A stretch of DNA of 64,000 nt from positions 248,001-312,000 of the forward strand of contig CAWHJD010000021.1 of the NCBI GenBank assembly GCA_963829585.1, given 5' to 3'. The translations under genes were made by a program, and so were the position numbers. Origin of the DNA: Sva-07 sp963829585. GTDB taxonomy: Bacteria > Actinomycetota > Acidimicrobiia > Acidimicrobiales > Ilumatobacteraceae. The notes under the pieces were generated by a model. The model had not been told where the DNA came from, did not search any database, and saw nothing but the letters and a program-made list of their open reading frames with translations. Shown here piece by piece: positions 1-10,683 of this stretch. Numbering within the stretch: the stretch's first letter is position 1; every line of letters starts with the position of its first letter.

Positions 1-19
1 GCGCCGTCACGGTCTCGAG

Positions 20-104
20 TGGTGGGCCGGGAAGGATTCGAACCTTCGTAGGCAGTGCCGGCAGATTTACAGTCTGCTCCCTTTGGCCGCTCGGGCACCG
101 ACCC
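20..104 (-). tRNA. tRNA-Tyr (GUA anticodon)
   Basis: The reverse strand folds as a class II tRNA. A seven-pair acceptor stem joins bases 98-104 to 24-30, with one G-T pair. The T arm reads GGTTCGAATCC, the anticodon loop CTGTAAA gives GUA, and a long variable arm follows, as expected for bacterial tRNA-Tyr. The CCA end (bases 20-22) is encoded in the DNA. Upstream on the same strand a TACAAG box a few bases before the 5' end could be the -10 element. Confidence 0.95.
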
Positions 105-214
105 ATGACTTGTATGTGCGTACCCCGAACGAGCGAAGAACAGGGCGGCCTGAGCGTACCGGTCGACACGGCCGGCGCCACGCCCGGCCGAGCACGCTCG
201 CTACCCTGGAGGAC

Positions 215-703
215 ATGCCAACGTTCGATGTCGTGTCCGAAGTCGACGCTCAGGAAGTCCGCAACGCGGTCGACCAGGCCCAGCGGGAGATCGCCAACCG
301 CTTCGACTTCAAGAACACCAACTCCACGATCGAACAGTCCGACATGGTCATCACGCTGCACACGGTGAGTCGTGACCGCCTCGATGCGCTGCGGACCGTG
401 CTCGAGGAGAAGCTCGTCAAGCGGGGCGTCTCACTGAAGGGCGTCGACTACGGCGACGTGCAGGACGCCACACAGAACACCGTCCGTCAGGTCGTCACGA
501 TCAAGGTCGGAATCTCCTCCGACAAGGCCAAGGAAGTCAACAAGGTCATCAAGGAGAAGGGTCCGAAGGGCGTGTCGAGCCAGACCCAGGGCGAGTCGAT
601 CCGGGTGACGGCGAAGAAGCGCGACGACCTCCAGGCCGTCATCGCCACACTCAAGGCAGAAGACCTCGGTATCCCACTGCAGTTCCAGAACTTCCGCGAC
701 TGA
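215..703 (+). CDS. yajQ: YajQ family nucleotide-binding protein
   Basis: A 162-residue protein starting MPTFDVVSEVD, the usual length and N-terminus of the YajQ family (PF04461). Members are small cytosolic proteins with two RNP-like domains; some bind cyclic di-GMP and act as transcription co-factors, and others bind nucleotides or RNA. Landmarks include the FDFKNTNSTIEQ segment near residues 30-42 and the C-terminal PLQFQNFRD. An in-frame extension reaches upstream to base 83, but it runs into the tRNA and codes for low-complexity sequence. The ATG at 215 lies seven bases after a TACCCT box, suggesting a leaderless transcript. The stop abuts the stop of the next gene, which converges on it. 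Ligand and role here are not shown by sequence. Confidence 0.93.
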   Translation: MPTFDVVSEVDAQEVRNAVDQAQREIANRFDFKNTNSTIEQSDMVITLHTVSRDRLDALRTVLEEKLVKRGVSLKGVDYGDVQDATQNTVRQVVTIKVGISSDKAKEVNKVIKEKGPKGVSSQTQGESIRVTAKKRDDLQAVIATLKAEDLGIPLQFQNFRD

Positions 704-2653
704 TCAGCCGGCAGGCGCGAGCACCGCAGCGACGGCAGCGCGCGCTGCGGCCGCTGACTCTGCCGCAGTCGTGTCGCCGGGCAGCGCTCCGAGGTCGACG
801 CCGACGTTGGAGGCTTCGACGGCCGCCCATGCAGCTGCGGCATCGGCCTCGGTGCCATTGGCCGCCCGGACCGCCTCGAGCGTCGCGAGTTCCGCCGTGC
901 GCCAACCCACGAGCTCACGCGCCACTCCGAGTCGGTTCGGGTTCTCGAATCCGACGCCGGGATCACACGTGACGAGCTGCAGCGTGCCGTCGCCGAGAAC
1001 GGTGAAACTCGAGCCGAACTCGACGGGCGCGGAGGCCGACCAGGCTTCGAGCGTGGAACGGAGCGTCGCCGTCTGGAAGACGTCACCACCGGAGAACGTC
1101 GCGTACACGCACGACGTTCCCGCCCGATCGGCGGTCGCCAGGGAATTCTCGACGACCGACTCGCTCGCCTGGTACGCGGTGCGGGAGTCGAGGTACCCCG
1201 CGAACACCAGGAACCAGAACGACCGGTCGAGCGACCGAGGTGACCCCACGACGGTGTCGGCGCCGATCAACATCGGCTCGACGGCGGCGACAGGTACCTC
1301 CGAGGCAAGAGGGCCGGGTCCTGACGTTCCGATCAGCGACAGCGGATTCTCCGCGTCGGTGGTCGGGTTCTCGAACTCGGCGTACGTCGCCGAGGCGAGT
1401 GCCCGATAGCCGACGATCGGCGGCACGAACGCCAAGACGCGCGGCGACGGCTGGTCGACGGCGACAGCGAACGGTGACTGTGCCAGGACGGCCGATGCCT
1501 GACGCTGCACCTCTGCGAGCGTCAGGACCTGATCGTCCAGCGTGCGATTCGGCTGTTCGACCGACCAGGAGAACTCCTGATCGAGCGACGCGGCGGTCAT
1601 CTCCTCGGTGATCTCGGCGTCGACCTGCGCGCCGGTGACACCGAGGTCGGTGTAGACCATGCCGTCAGCGGTGGAGTACACGGCGTCCTGCCAATCGGCG
1701 AGCAGCTCGGTCACGCTCTCCTCGGTGGTCGGTCCGTTCAGCAGGCCGAGCGCCCGCAACGCGGCCTCGTCGGCAGACCAGTCGCCGACCAGCTCCGCAC
1801 CGAGCCGCGTCGTGTAGTCGGCAGTGGGCTCGACGATGACTGCAACGGGCTCGGTGTACTCGACCCCTCTCACCGTCTCGACGGCCTCCGCATACGGTTT
1901 CGTCGCTTCGTCCCAGCCGTCGGGGAACAGATAGGGCCGGCCGTACACGATGGCGGCAGCGACGAGGCCACCCAGGATCGCCAACGTCAACAACAACTTG
2001 AGTCCTCGGCGCGAAGTGCTCCGTCCGCGATGGGCCGGCGCGACCGACGTCGGGGCGAAGTGGGCGTAGGCGACCGGCATCTCCTGGGCAACGGCCACTG
2101 CGGGCAGGCGTGCAGCCTGGACGCCCTCGGGGATCCGAGGTCCGGACGCCACTCGGGGTTCGGAGCCGGCGACGCCGGCGAAGGAAGTCCCGTCGGGGAC
2201 CGGAGTCGCCTCGACGATGCGGGGAAGTTCGGTCGATGGGACGTCGGTTCCCGCAACGGTGGGCGCTTCCACCACGTCGGGATCGGCGGAGGCCGATGGC
2301 GATACCGCGGCATCCACGGTCCCGGGTTCGACGATCGCCGCGGGTTCCGGTTCGGCGATCGCCGTCACGATCGGGCTGATGGGGGCGAACCGCACGGCTG
2401 GGGGCTCGGGTGTCGAGGTCCCCGGTGAGGGATCGAGGGTGAGCGGCGCGAACGAAATGGGTTCGATGGGCCGCTCGTCGGAGTCCTCCGACAGCGACGG
2501 ATCGCGCGATGCCGTCGACCCGAGACTGATCGACAGGCCGAGCGGAGTGGGCTGCGTCAGCGGCGTGGTCGCATCGGGTGTTGCCGCGAGCGATGCGTCC
2601 GCAGCGTCGTCGACGGACCTCACGGCATCATCGACGACCGACTCCCAGGACAT
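704..2653 (-). CDS. Single-pass membrane protein with Pro/Ala-rich cytoplasmic arm, unknown function
   Basis: I do not recognise this family. With the ATG at 2653 (MSWESVVDD) it has 649 residues. Residues 1-215 are rich in Pro, Ala, Ser, Thr and acidic residues and probably disordered. A run of Arg and Lys (RGRSTSRRGLK) precedes one hydrophobic helix at about 218-240, and the remaining 410 residues should lie outside the membrane. The outer part contains a single Cys pair (one Cys in SCVYATF, one in VTCDPG), which could form a disulfide. The topology resembles anchored sensor or cell-envelope proteins, but no catalytic motif is seen. The frame is open to a GTG at 2761, six bases after acs, so a longer product co-translated with acs is possible. 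Confidence 0.7.
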   Translation of the reverse strand: MSWESVVDDAVRSVDDAADASLAATPDATTPLTQPTPLGLSISLGSTASRDPSLSEDSDERPIEPISFAPLTLDPSPGTSTPEPPAVRFAPISPIVTAIAEPEPAAIVEPGTVDAAVSPSASADPDVVEAPTVAGTDVPSTELPRIVEATPVPDGTSFAGVAGSEPRVASGPRIPEGVQAARLPAVAVAQEMPVAYAHFAPTSVAPAHRGRSTSRRGLKLLLTLAILGGLVAAAIVYGRPYLFPDGWDEATKPYAEAVETVRGVEYTEPVAVIVEPTADYTTRLGAELVGDWSADEAALRALGLLNGPTTEESVTELLADWQDAVYSTADGMVYTDLGVTGAQVDAEITEEMTAASLDQEFSWSVEQPNRTLDDQVLTLAEVQRQASAVLAQSPFAVAVDQPSPRVLAFVPPIVGYRALASATYAEFENPTTDAENPLSLIGTSGPGPLASEVPVAAVEPMLIGADTVVGSPRSLDRSFWFLVFAGYLDSRTAYQASESVVENSLATADRAGTSCVYATFSGGDVFQTATLRSTLEAWSASAPVEFGSSFTVLGDGTLQLVTCDPGVGFENPNRLGVARELVGWRTAELATLEAVRAANGTEADAAAAWAAVEASNVGVDLGALPGDTTAAESAAAARAAVAAVLAPAG

Positions 2654-2767
2654 CGTGGGGAGACGTCTGCTACGCACTCCATCAGGCGGAACCATGACGT
2701 GGCTATCGGCACGTTCAGGCGATTCCTTGAGCAGTTGTCGCCTCGTTGCGCACCGACGCACCGGCGG

Positions 2768-4732
<1,965 letters not shown>

Positions 4733-4817
4733 GCCGGCGATGGTAGATCACCGTGCGGGTTCCATCTCGGGGTGAGCTGCCGACGAACGCCGGAATGGCC
4801 GCCGGTAGGCTCTCGCA

Positions 4818-5456
4818 GTGTTTTCGAACCTCGCGGACTGGGTCACCGATGTCATCGATCGACTCGGGTATCTCGGGGTGGCGTTCCTGGTCGCCCTCGA
4901 GAACCTCTTTCCGCCCATCCCGTCGGAGATCGTGCTGCCGTTCGCCGGCTTCGTCGCCAGTGACGGTGGGGCCACGCTGATCGGGATGATCATCGCCGCC
5001 ACGATCGGTTCGCTGGTCGGTGCTCTCGTGTTGTACGGCTTCGCGGCGTGGATCGGGCCCGACCGTCTCGATCATTTCCTCATCAGGTACGGCAAGTGGT
5101 TCCGTCTGACATCCGCCGACGTCACCAAGAGCGAGGCGTGGTTCGACCGCCACAGCAACAGCGCCGTGCTCATCTGTCGGTGCATCCCTCTCGTACGTTC
5201 GCTGATCTCGATCCCGGCCGGCTTTCGGCGGATGCCGCTCGGGCGGTTCGTGCTCTACACGACGCTCGGTTCATTGGTCTGGAACAGTGCACTGATCGGC
5301 GCTGGATACGGGCTGCGCTCGCAGTGGGACGAGGTCGAGCCTGTCCTCAAGTGGGCGCAGTACGCCGTGATCCTCATGATCCTCGTGGCCATCTGCTGGT
5401 ACGTCTGGGCCCGCTTCGTCTCCCCCGCCGCCCGCGCCCGCAACGCCGCCGACTGA
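4818..5456 (+). CDS. DedA family membrane protein
   Basis: A 212-residue integral membrane protein of the DedA/SNARE-associated (VTT) family. Such proteins act as undecaprenyl-phosphate or phospholipid flippases, or support membrane potential and drug resistance. Typical landmarks are the N-terminal ENLFPPIPSEIVLPFAGF motif with two reentrant prolines (about residues 29-46), the CRCIPLVRSLISIPAG motif near 121-136 carrying the essential arginines, and the G-rich LGSLVWNSALIGAGYGL segment. The last helix ends at about residue 200. The GTG start at 4818 lies six bases after TAGGCT, consistent with leaderless translation. The exact substrate cannot be read from the sequence. Confidence 0.93.
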   Translation: MFSNLADWVTDVIDRLGYLGVAFLVALENLFPPIPSEIVLPFAGFVASDGGATLIGMIIAATIGSLVGALVLYGFAAWIGPDRLDHFLIRYGKWFRLTSADVTKSEAWFDRHSNSAVLICRCIPLVRSLISIPAGFRRMPLGRFVLYTTLGSLVWNSALIGAGYGLRSQWDEVEPVLKWAQYAVILMILVAICWYVWARFVSPAARARNAAD

Positions 5457-5493
5457 GGTTCGCGCCGCCGGACCGGAGCGCTGACGGAACTCC

Positions 5494-5518
5494 GTGACAC
5501 CCCCGTGCGCATGATGTG
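5494..5518 (+). promoter_or_regulatory. Conserved upstream element of DUF222 genes, copy 1
   Basis: The block GTGACACCCCC followed by a short spacer and CATGATGTG is almost identical to a block at 50474-50497 in front of the other DUF222-HNH gene. CATGAT is a good -10 candidate, so the block is probably a promoter with a conserved C-rich binding site. Here about 45 bases separate it from the ATG at 5565, and a GGAGG lies six bases before that ATG. Confidence 0.5.
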
Positions 5519-5564
5519 CTGACCGACTCCCCTCCTTGTCCGCCCGTTGATGTGGAGGTTGAAC

Positions 5565-6578
5565 ATGATGGACACCGACCGGTTGCGAGCCGCTGTTGAG
5601 GCATTGCTCGTCACTGATCCTGGCTGCCTCGACGGGGGTGAGTTGACGGCAGTGGTCGCTGCATCCAGCGCAGTACGAAGTTGGCTGGATGCGTTCGAGG
5701 TGCGCTGCGCTCGCCGCAGTCGTGAGTTGACTGCCGCCGGTTGGGCACCGCCACCGGAGTCGTTGCTCGGCACCGCCGGGCGACGATCCGGCAAGGACGC
5801 TGCCGCCGTGACCGAGCGTGATCGGGTGTGCGGAGCCACGCGCGACTTCGAGGACGCGCTGGCCAACGGTGCGGTCTCGGGCGGTCATCTCGATGCGCTC
5901 GCCAACGCGACCCGCCGATTGGACGAGGAACTTCGCGACGAGTTCTTCTCCCACGAGAACCTGTTGCTGGAGGCCGCCGCCAACTCGAGCGTCGACTCCT
6001 TCGAGCGGCAATGCCGGGAGCTGTCCCGCTATCTCGTGGCCGCCCGACCAGGTAGCGACGTCGCCGAGTTGGAGGCGCAGCGGGCACGATCCTGTGTGAA
6101 GCGGTGGATCGACCAGACCACCGGGATGCATCACACCCATCTGGAACTCGATCCTGTCCGTGACGCCACCCTGCACAGCGCCATCGATGCCCAGATCCGC
6201 CGCCTGCGTGGGGTCGACGGCAACGCCCGCACCCCGTGGGCCCAGCTGCACGTCGACGCCGTGATCGCTGCGACCTCGGGCGGGCCCGGCGCCGAGCGGG
6301 TGACGGAGGTCAGCGTGCTCGTCGACCACGACACCATGGTGTCGGGCTGGCACGACCTCAGCATCTGCGAGACCGAGGACGGCGTCGCACTGCCGGTGGA
6401 GACGGTTCGCCGCATGTGCTGCGACGCCGACATCCTGCCGATTGTCGTGAGGCCCTCGACGTCGGCCGCTCCCCATTGCCTCCGGGCCTGCCGCCTACTC
6501 GAGTCGGGGTGGATCGCCATTCCGCGACGAGGAAACCGCCCAGGCCGGCAGGGTCGAGCAACGCCTCGGCTTCGCTGA
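5565..6578 (+). pseudogene. Truncated DUF222 / 13E12-repeat HNH endonuclease family gene
   Basis: The reading frame starts at ATG 5565 behind a GGAGG and encodes the DUF222 domain of the 13E12 family: helical N-terminus, a QTTGMHHTHLELDP segment where the family has GM-x-L-x-G/D, and the ...ETVRRMCCDADILPIVV block. In the intact relative at 50501-51727 this block is followed by LNGDGVPLDVGR and then the HNH nuclease motif. Here a deletion of about 16 bases after codon IVV shifts the frame: the nucleotides for LDVGR are still visible near 6450-6470 but out of frame. All of the HNH part is missing. The remaining frame runs antisense through the end of midA. The product, if made, would lack nuclease residues. 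Confidence 0.8.
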
Positions 6579-7527
6579 TCCTGCTGCGCATCTTCATCGC
6601 TTCGAGACCGGGCCGCGACGCCTGCTCGGTCCAGACGCGCCTGCCCTCGTCCACGAGGTCGGCGATACCCCACAACTGCAGGAACTGCGACTGCGTGCGC
6701 ACCGCGTCGGGTTCGGGGAGCTGATCGATCGGCACCTCGATCGTGATGTCCTGCGTGCCGGGCCCGACGAGGTAGTGGTCGCCACGTTCGTTGCCTCGAT
6801 AGGTGCGTAACCAGTCGCGCCACGGGCGACCGGCGAGCATGGCCGTGAGCGGCGTGCCGTAGTCGATCGCCAGCACGGATCCGGCCCGCACGAGGCGGCG
6901 GGCGTCTTCGATGAACGCAGCGGCCCGGTCGATCAGGGGGGCCCGTGCGCCGAAGGCGCCGGAAGCCGGCAGGCAGCCCGGTACGGGGTCGAAGGGCGCC
7001 GACAGGCGTTCGACGAACCGACCATCGGTACCGACATCGACGAAGGCCTCACGCCACCCGTTGTCGAACACGGCGAGACGGAACGGCAGATTGTCGAGCA
7101 GTTCGTTGGCGATGACGACACCGTCGAACGGGGCCTCCGGCAGCTCGGCGAGCGATACCACGCCGTCGGGGTGCCGGGCTCGTTGCGGTTCGGACACCTC
7201 CACCGCGATGTACCGCAGCGCGTCACGACAGAGCGGAACGGCGGCGAGTATCGCCCGGGCGAGCGTGCCGGGTCCGGCACCCGCGTCGAGCACGGTGAAC
7301 CGATCAGGTCGACCGATGCGTTCCCATTCGGCGTCGAGGTACCGGGCGACGACGGCGCCGAACAGCGGTCCGACCTCGGGAGAGGTGATGAAGTCGCCCC
7401 GCCGGCCCGCCGAGCCCCCATCACGCTTCGTGTAGAACCCCTCGGCGCCATAGAGCGCCAACTCCATGAACCGCTCGAACGGAATCGCTCCGTGCCGAGA
7501 AATCTCGTCGCGAATCTCTTCAGTCAT
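6358..7527 (-). CDS. midA: MidA/NDUFAF7 family SAM-dependent methyltransferase
   Basis: Residues 1-339 match the MidA family (COG1565), relatives of mitochondrial NDUFAF7, which dimethylates an arginine of the complex I 49-kDa subunit. Landmarks are the N-terminal YGAEGFYTKR and GDFITSPEVGPLFGA segments, the SAM-binding VLDAGAGPGTLARAIL motif near residue 101, and the VVIANELLDNLPFR motif that starts near residue 138. It lies 21 bases after nuoN and is probably its operon partner, which fits a role in complex I assembly (inference). The family-like sequence ends at GGFLVAEWRS, about residue 339. The last 50 residues, rich in Arg, Ser and Pro, are read antisense through the decayed DUF222 gene, so the original stop has been lost. 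Confidence 0.9.
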   Translation of the reverse strand: MTEEIRDEISRHGAIPFERFMELALYGAEGFYTKRDGGSAGRRGDFITSPEVGPLFGAVVARYLDAEWERIGRPDRFTVLDAGAGPGTLARAILAAVPLCRDALRYIAVEVSEPQRARHPDGVVSLAELPEAPFDGVVIANELLDNLPFRLAVFDNGWREAFVDVGTDGRFVERLSAPFDPVPGCLPASGAFGARAPLIDRAAAFIEDARRLVRAGSVLAIDYGTPLTAMLAGRPWRDWLRTYRGNERGDHYLVGPGTQDITIEVPIDQLPEPDAVRTQSQFLQLWGIADLVDEGRRVWTEQASRPGLEAMKMRSRISEAEALLDPAGLGGFLVAEWRSTPTRVGGRPGGNGERPTSRASRQSAGCRRRSTCGEPSPPAVRRRPRSRRC

Positions 7528-7548
7528 TCAAGGGCCAGCCGGGATCGG

Positions 7549-9066
7549 CTACCCAGAAAACGCGCCGGTGAGGGCGTCGAGTGCGCCGGCCCGGGCAATG
7601 AGGTTGGGCAGCACGCCGAGCACGATCGTGCCCAGGACGGTGATGGCGAGGGCCGCCACAACCGGCGCGGGCGGCCTGACCGCGCTGGTGTCGCCGTCGG
7701 GCACCTCGTCCATCCACACGACGCGCAGCACCCGCATGTAGTACCCCGCCGCGATCACCGTGTTGACCGCAGCGATCGCCGCCATCACGTAGGCCGAGGT
7801 CGTGCCGGCGTCGAGGACGGCCTTGAACGAGTTGAACTTGGCGAACCAACCGGCGAGCGGCGGGATGCCGGCGAGGGAGGCGAAGAAGATCGTCATGGCA
7901 ACGGCCAGGCCGGGCGCATAGGAGAACAGACCGCCGAAGGACGAGATCTCGCCACTGCGGGTCTTGCGGCTCACGGCGATGACGACGGCGAACGCACCGA
8001 GGTTCATGAACGCATAGGCGACCAGGTAGACCACCATCGCGTTGAGTGCCGCTGCGCCGACTCCCGGCTCTCCGGCGAACGCCAGCGGCATGAGGATGAA
8101 GCCGCCCTGGCTGACCGAGGAGTAGGCGAGCATTCGCACGATGTTGGTCTGGCGCAGCGCGAGCACGTTGCCGAAGGTCATCGTGAGCACGGCCATCACC
8201 CAGATCAGCGGCTGGTACACACCGTCGGCTCCGGGGAAGGCGATGAACACCAGCGACATCAGGGCGACGAATCCGGCCGCCTTGGTCGCCACGGAGAAGA
8301 ACGCGGTGACCGGTGTCGGCGCGCCCTCGTAGGTGTCGGGCGCCCACTGGTGGAACGGCACGGCGGAGATCTTGAAGGCGAAGCCGCAGATCACGAAAAC
8401 GACCGCCACGACATCGAGGCCGATCAGGTCGCCGTCGAGCAACGCCGCCCCGATGTCGGTGAGCTTCGTCGAGCCGGTGGCACCGAACAACAGGCTCATG
8501 CCGTACAGCAGCACGGCCGAGGCGAACACGCCCAACAGGTAGTACTTGACACCTGCCTCGTTCGACCTGCGGTTGCGCTTGTTCCACGCGGCCAACATGT
8601 AGGCGGGGATCGACAGCAGCTCGAGCGCCACGAAGATGCTGACGAGGTCGCGGGCCGAGGCCATCATCACCATGCCGAGCACGCTGCACAGCAGCAACAC
8701 GTAGAACTCGCCCTGGTAGTAGCCACCCTCCTCGAGTTCGGTCTGACTCAGCAACACCACCACGTACGCGGCCAGCACGAACAGCGCCTTGAGGATCAAC
8801 GCGTAGTCGTCGACCACGTATCGCCCGTCGAACATCGATCGCGCGCCGTCGCCCGTGACAGCGAGGACCACCACCGCGATGAAGCTGCCCAGCAGTACGA
8901 AGCCGGTGATCGTGGCGATCGCCCACTTCTTCGTCTCCGCCAGCTGCAGATCGAGCAGCAGGATGATGTTGACACCGATCGCCAGCACGATCTCGGGGGC
9001 GAGCGCGGCCCAGTCGATCGAGGGCGACGACCAGTCGCCGAGTTGGGCAAGGAGCGTGGCGAGCAT
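7549..9066 (-). CDS. nuoN: NADH-quinone oxidoreductase subunit N, first complex I set
   Basis: A 505-residue antiporter-like proton-channel subunit of the membrane arm, with about 14 helices. The ATG at 9066 overlaps the nuoM stop as TGATG, which fixes the start; the 42 in-frame codons upstream are nuoM read in another frame. Diagnostic segments are the ELLSIPAYMLAAWNKR region near residue 140 with the channel glutamate, the KYYLLGVFASAVLLYG helix, FKISAVPFHQWAPDTYEGAPTP with the conserved lysine near residue 225, and LAYSSVSQGGFILM. It is the last nuo gene of this operon and is followed by midA. Confidence 0.96.
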   Translation of the reverse strand: MLATLLAQLGDWSSPSIDWAALAPEIVLAIGVNIILLLDLQLAETKKWAIATITGFVLLGSFIAVVVLAVTGDGARSMFDGRYVVDDYALILKALFVLAAYVVVLLSQTELEEGGYYQGEFYVLLLCSVLGMVMMASARDLVSIFVALELLSIPAYMLAAWNKRNRRSNEAGVKYYLLGVFASAVLLYGMSLLFGATGSTKLTDIGAALLDGDLIGLDVVAVVFVICGFAFKISAVPFHQWAPDTYEGAPTPVTAFFSVATKAAGFVALMSLVFIAFPGADGVYQPLIWVMAVLTMTFGNVLALRQTNIVRMLAYSSVSQGGFILMPLAFAGEPGVGAAALNAMVVYLVAYAFMNLGAFAVVIAVSRKTRSGEISSFGGLFSYAPGLAVAMTIFFASLAGIPPLAGWFAKFNSFKAVLDAGTTSAYVMAAIAAVNTVIAAGYYMRVLRVVWMDEVPDGDTSAVRPPAPVVAALAITVLGTIVLGVLPNLIARAGALDALTGAFSG

Positions 9067-10670
9067 CAGCCCAGCGTCTCTCCGAGGCGCGCCACGAGTT
9101 CGGTGACTGCCGGGTTGAGCACCTTGAAGAGCAGCTGCGGGTACACGCCGAGCACGACGATGCCGATCAGGAACGGCGTCCAGGCGATCCACTCGATCGG
9201 CGTGACGTCGTAGATCTCGTCGTGGGCATGCTCGTCGTCGTTGGCAGCCGAGCTCAACGAGTGGGCGACACCGCCGTGCGTCCCGCCGTGCGAGCTGAAC
9301 TCCTCACTCGGCTCACCGAAGGCGGTGCGCTGGTACAACCAGAGCAGGTAGCCGGCGGCGAGAACGGTGCCGATCGCGGCGATGACCATCAGTGTGCGGA
9401 ACAACGCCGTACTGAGCCCGAAGTTCGGGTTGTACGCCGACAGGATCGCCGGGAACTCGCCCCAGAAGCCGGCCAGCCCGGGCAGGCCGAGCGAGGCCAT
9501 GGCAGCGAACCCGAGAATCCAGCCGAGGCGCGGTGCCTGGATGAGCATGCCCGAGAGCCGCTTGATCTCGAGCGTGTGGTAGCGATGCTTCACCGAGCCG
9601 GCGACGAAGAAGAGCATGCCGGTGATGAGGCCGTGGGCGACCATGCCGAACATCGCGGCGTTGATGCCGAACGTGGTGAGCGTCGAGATGCCGAGCATCA
9701 CGAAGCCCATGTGGGCGACCGACGAGAAGGCGATCAATCGCTTCATGTCGGTCTGTGCCAGGCATCCGAGCGCACCGTAGATGATGCCGATCACGGCGAG
9801 GATGCCGATCACCGGCGCCCACTCGACCGCGCCCTCGGGGAGCATCGGAATGGCGATACGTACGAATCCGTACGTGCCGAGCTTCAGCAGGATGGCCGCG
9901 AGGATGACCGAACCCTGCGTCGGGGCTTGCGTGTGGGCGTCGGGCAACCAGGTGTGGAACGGGAACATCGGGACCTTGACGGCGAAGCCGAGGAACATGC
10001 CGGCGAAGATCCAGACCTGGACGTCGTGGTCGATGCCCGCACCGGCCTCGATCAGGTGCTGGAAGCCGAAGCTCTCGGCACCGGTCTGGAAGTACAGCAC
10101 GACGAATGCGACGAGCATGAACGCCGACCCGAACATGGTGTAGAGGAAGAACTTGAGCGAGGCGTACTTGCGCTGCTCGCCGCCCCACACGCCGATCATG
10201 AAGAACATCGGCAGCAGCACGAGTTCGAAGAAGACGAAGAACAGGATCAGGTCCTGGGCCATGAACGTGCCCGCCATGCCGACCTGCAGGATCAACATCA
10301 GGATGAAGAACGCCTTCGGGTTCCCCGCGTCGGGCATGTTGTCCCAGGAGTAGATCATCACGAGGAACGTGACCGCCATCGACAGGATGTAGAGCGGCAG
10401 GCTGATGCCGTCGATGCCGACCGCATAGCTGGCGTTGATCACCGGGATCCACTCGGCGTCGACGAAGAACTGCAGCCTGCCGGCTTCGCTGTAGTCGAAG
10501 GCGAAGAGCGTGACGATGCCGACCGCCAGCGTGGCACCCGCGGTGAAGATGCCGATGAGCTTGTGCGTCGCCTCCTCGCTGCGCGGAATGAACATCATCA
10601 CGAGCACGCCGAGGAGGGGCAGGAAGGTGCCGACGCTCAGCAGCCAGTTCTGATCAGTGAGTGGTTCCAT
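9066..10670 (-). CDS. nuoM: NADH-quinone oxidoreductase subunit M, first complex I set
   Basis: A 534-residue proton-pumping membrane subunit. It shows LILFFVFFELVLLPMFFMIGVWGG (helix 5 glutamate), KFFLYTMFGSAFML, AVKVPMFPFHTWLPDAHTQAPT with the channel lysine, and IAFSSVAHMGFVMLG. The C-terminal part carries an uncommon hydrophilic insertion rich in His and acidic residues at about residues 457-490 (bases 9200-9300), just after the QRTAFGEPSEEF segment and before the final helix. The copy in the second cluster lacks this insertion. The ATG at 10670 lies 13 bases after the nuoL stop and is followed by nuoN with a TGATG overlap. Confidence 0.96.
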   Translation of the reverse strand: MEPLTDQNWLLSVGTFLPLLGVLVMMFIPRSEEATHKLIGIFTAGATLAVGIVTLFAFDYSEAGRLQFFVDAEWIPVINASYAVGIDGISLPLYILSMAVTFLVMIYSWDNMPDAGNPKAFFILMLILQVGMAGTFMAQDLILFFVFFELVLLPMFFMIGVWGGEQRKYASLKFFLYTMFGSAFMLVAFVVLYFQTGAESFGFQHLIEAGAGIDHDVQVWIFAGMFLGFAVKVPMFPFHTWLPDAHTQAPTQGSVILAAILLKLGTYGFVRIAIPMLPEGAVEWAPVIGILAVIGIIYGALGCLAQTDMKRLIAFSSVAHMGFVMLGISTLTTFGINAAMFGMVAHGLITGMLFFVAGSVKHRYHTLEIKRLSGMLIQAPRLGWILGFAAMASLGLPGLAGFWGEFPAILSAYNPNFGLSTALFRTLMVIAAIGTVLAAGYLLWLYQRTAFGEPSEEFSSHGGTHGGVAHSLSSAANDDEHAHDEIYDVTPIEWIAWTPFLIGIVVLGVYPQLLFKVLNPAVTELVARLGETLG

Positions 10671-10683
10671 GGTTGAGTTGCTT

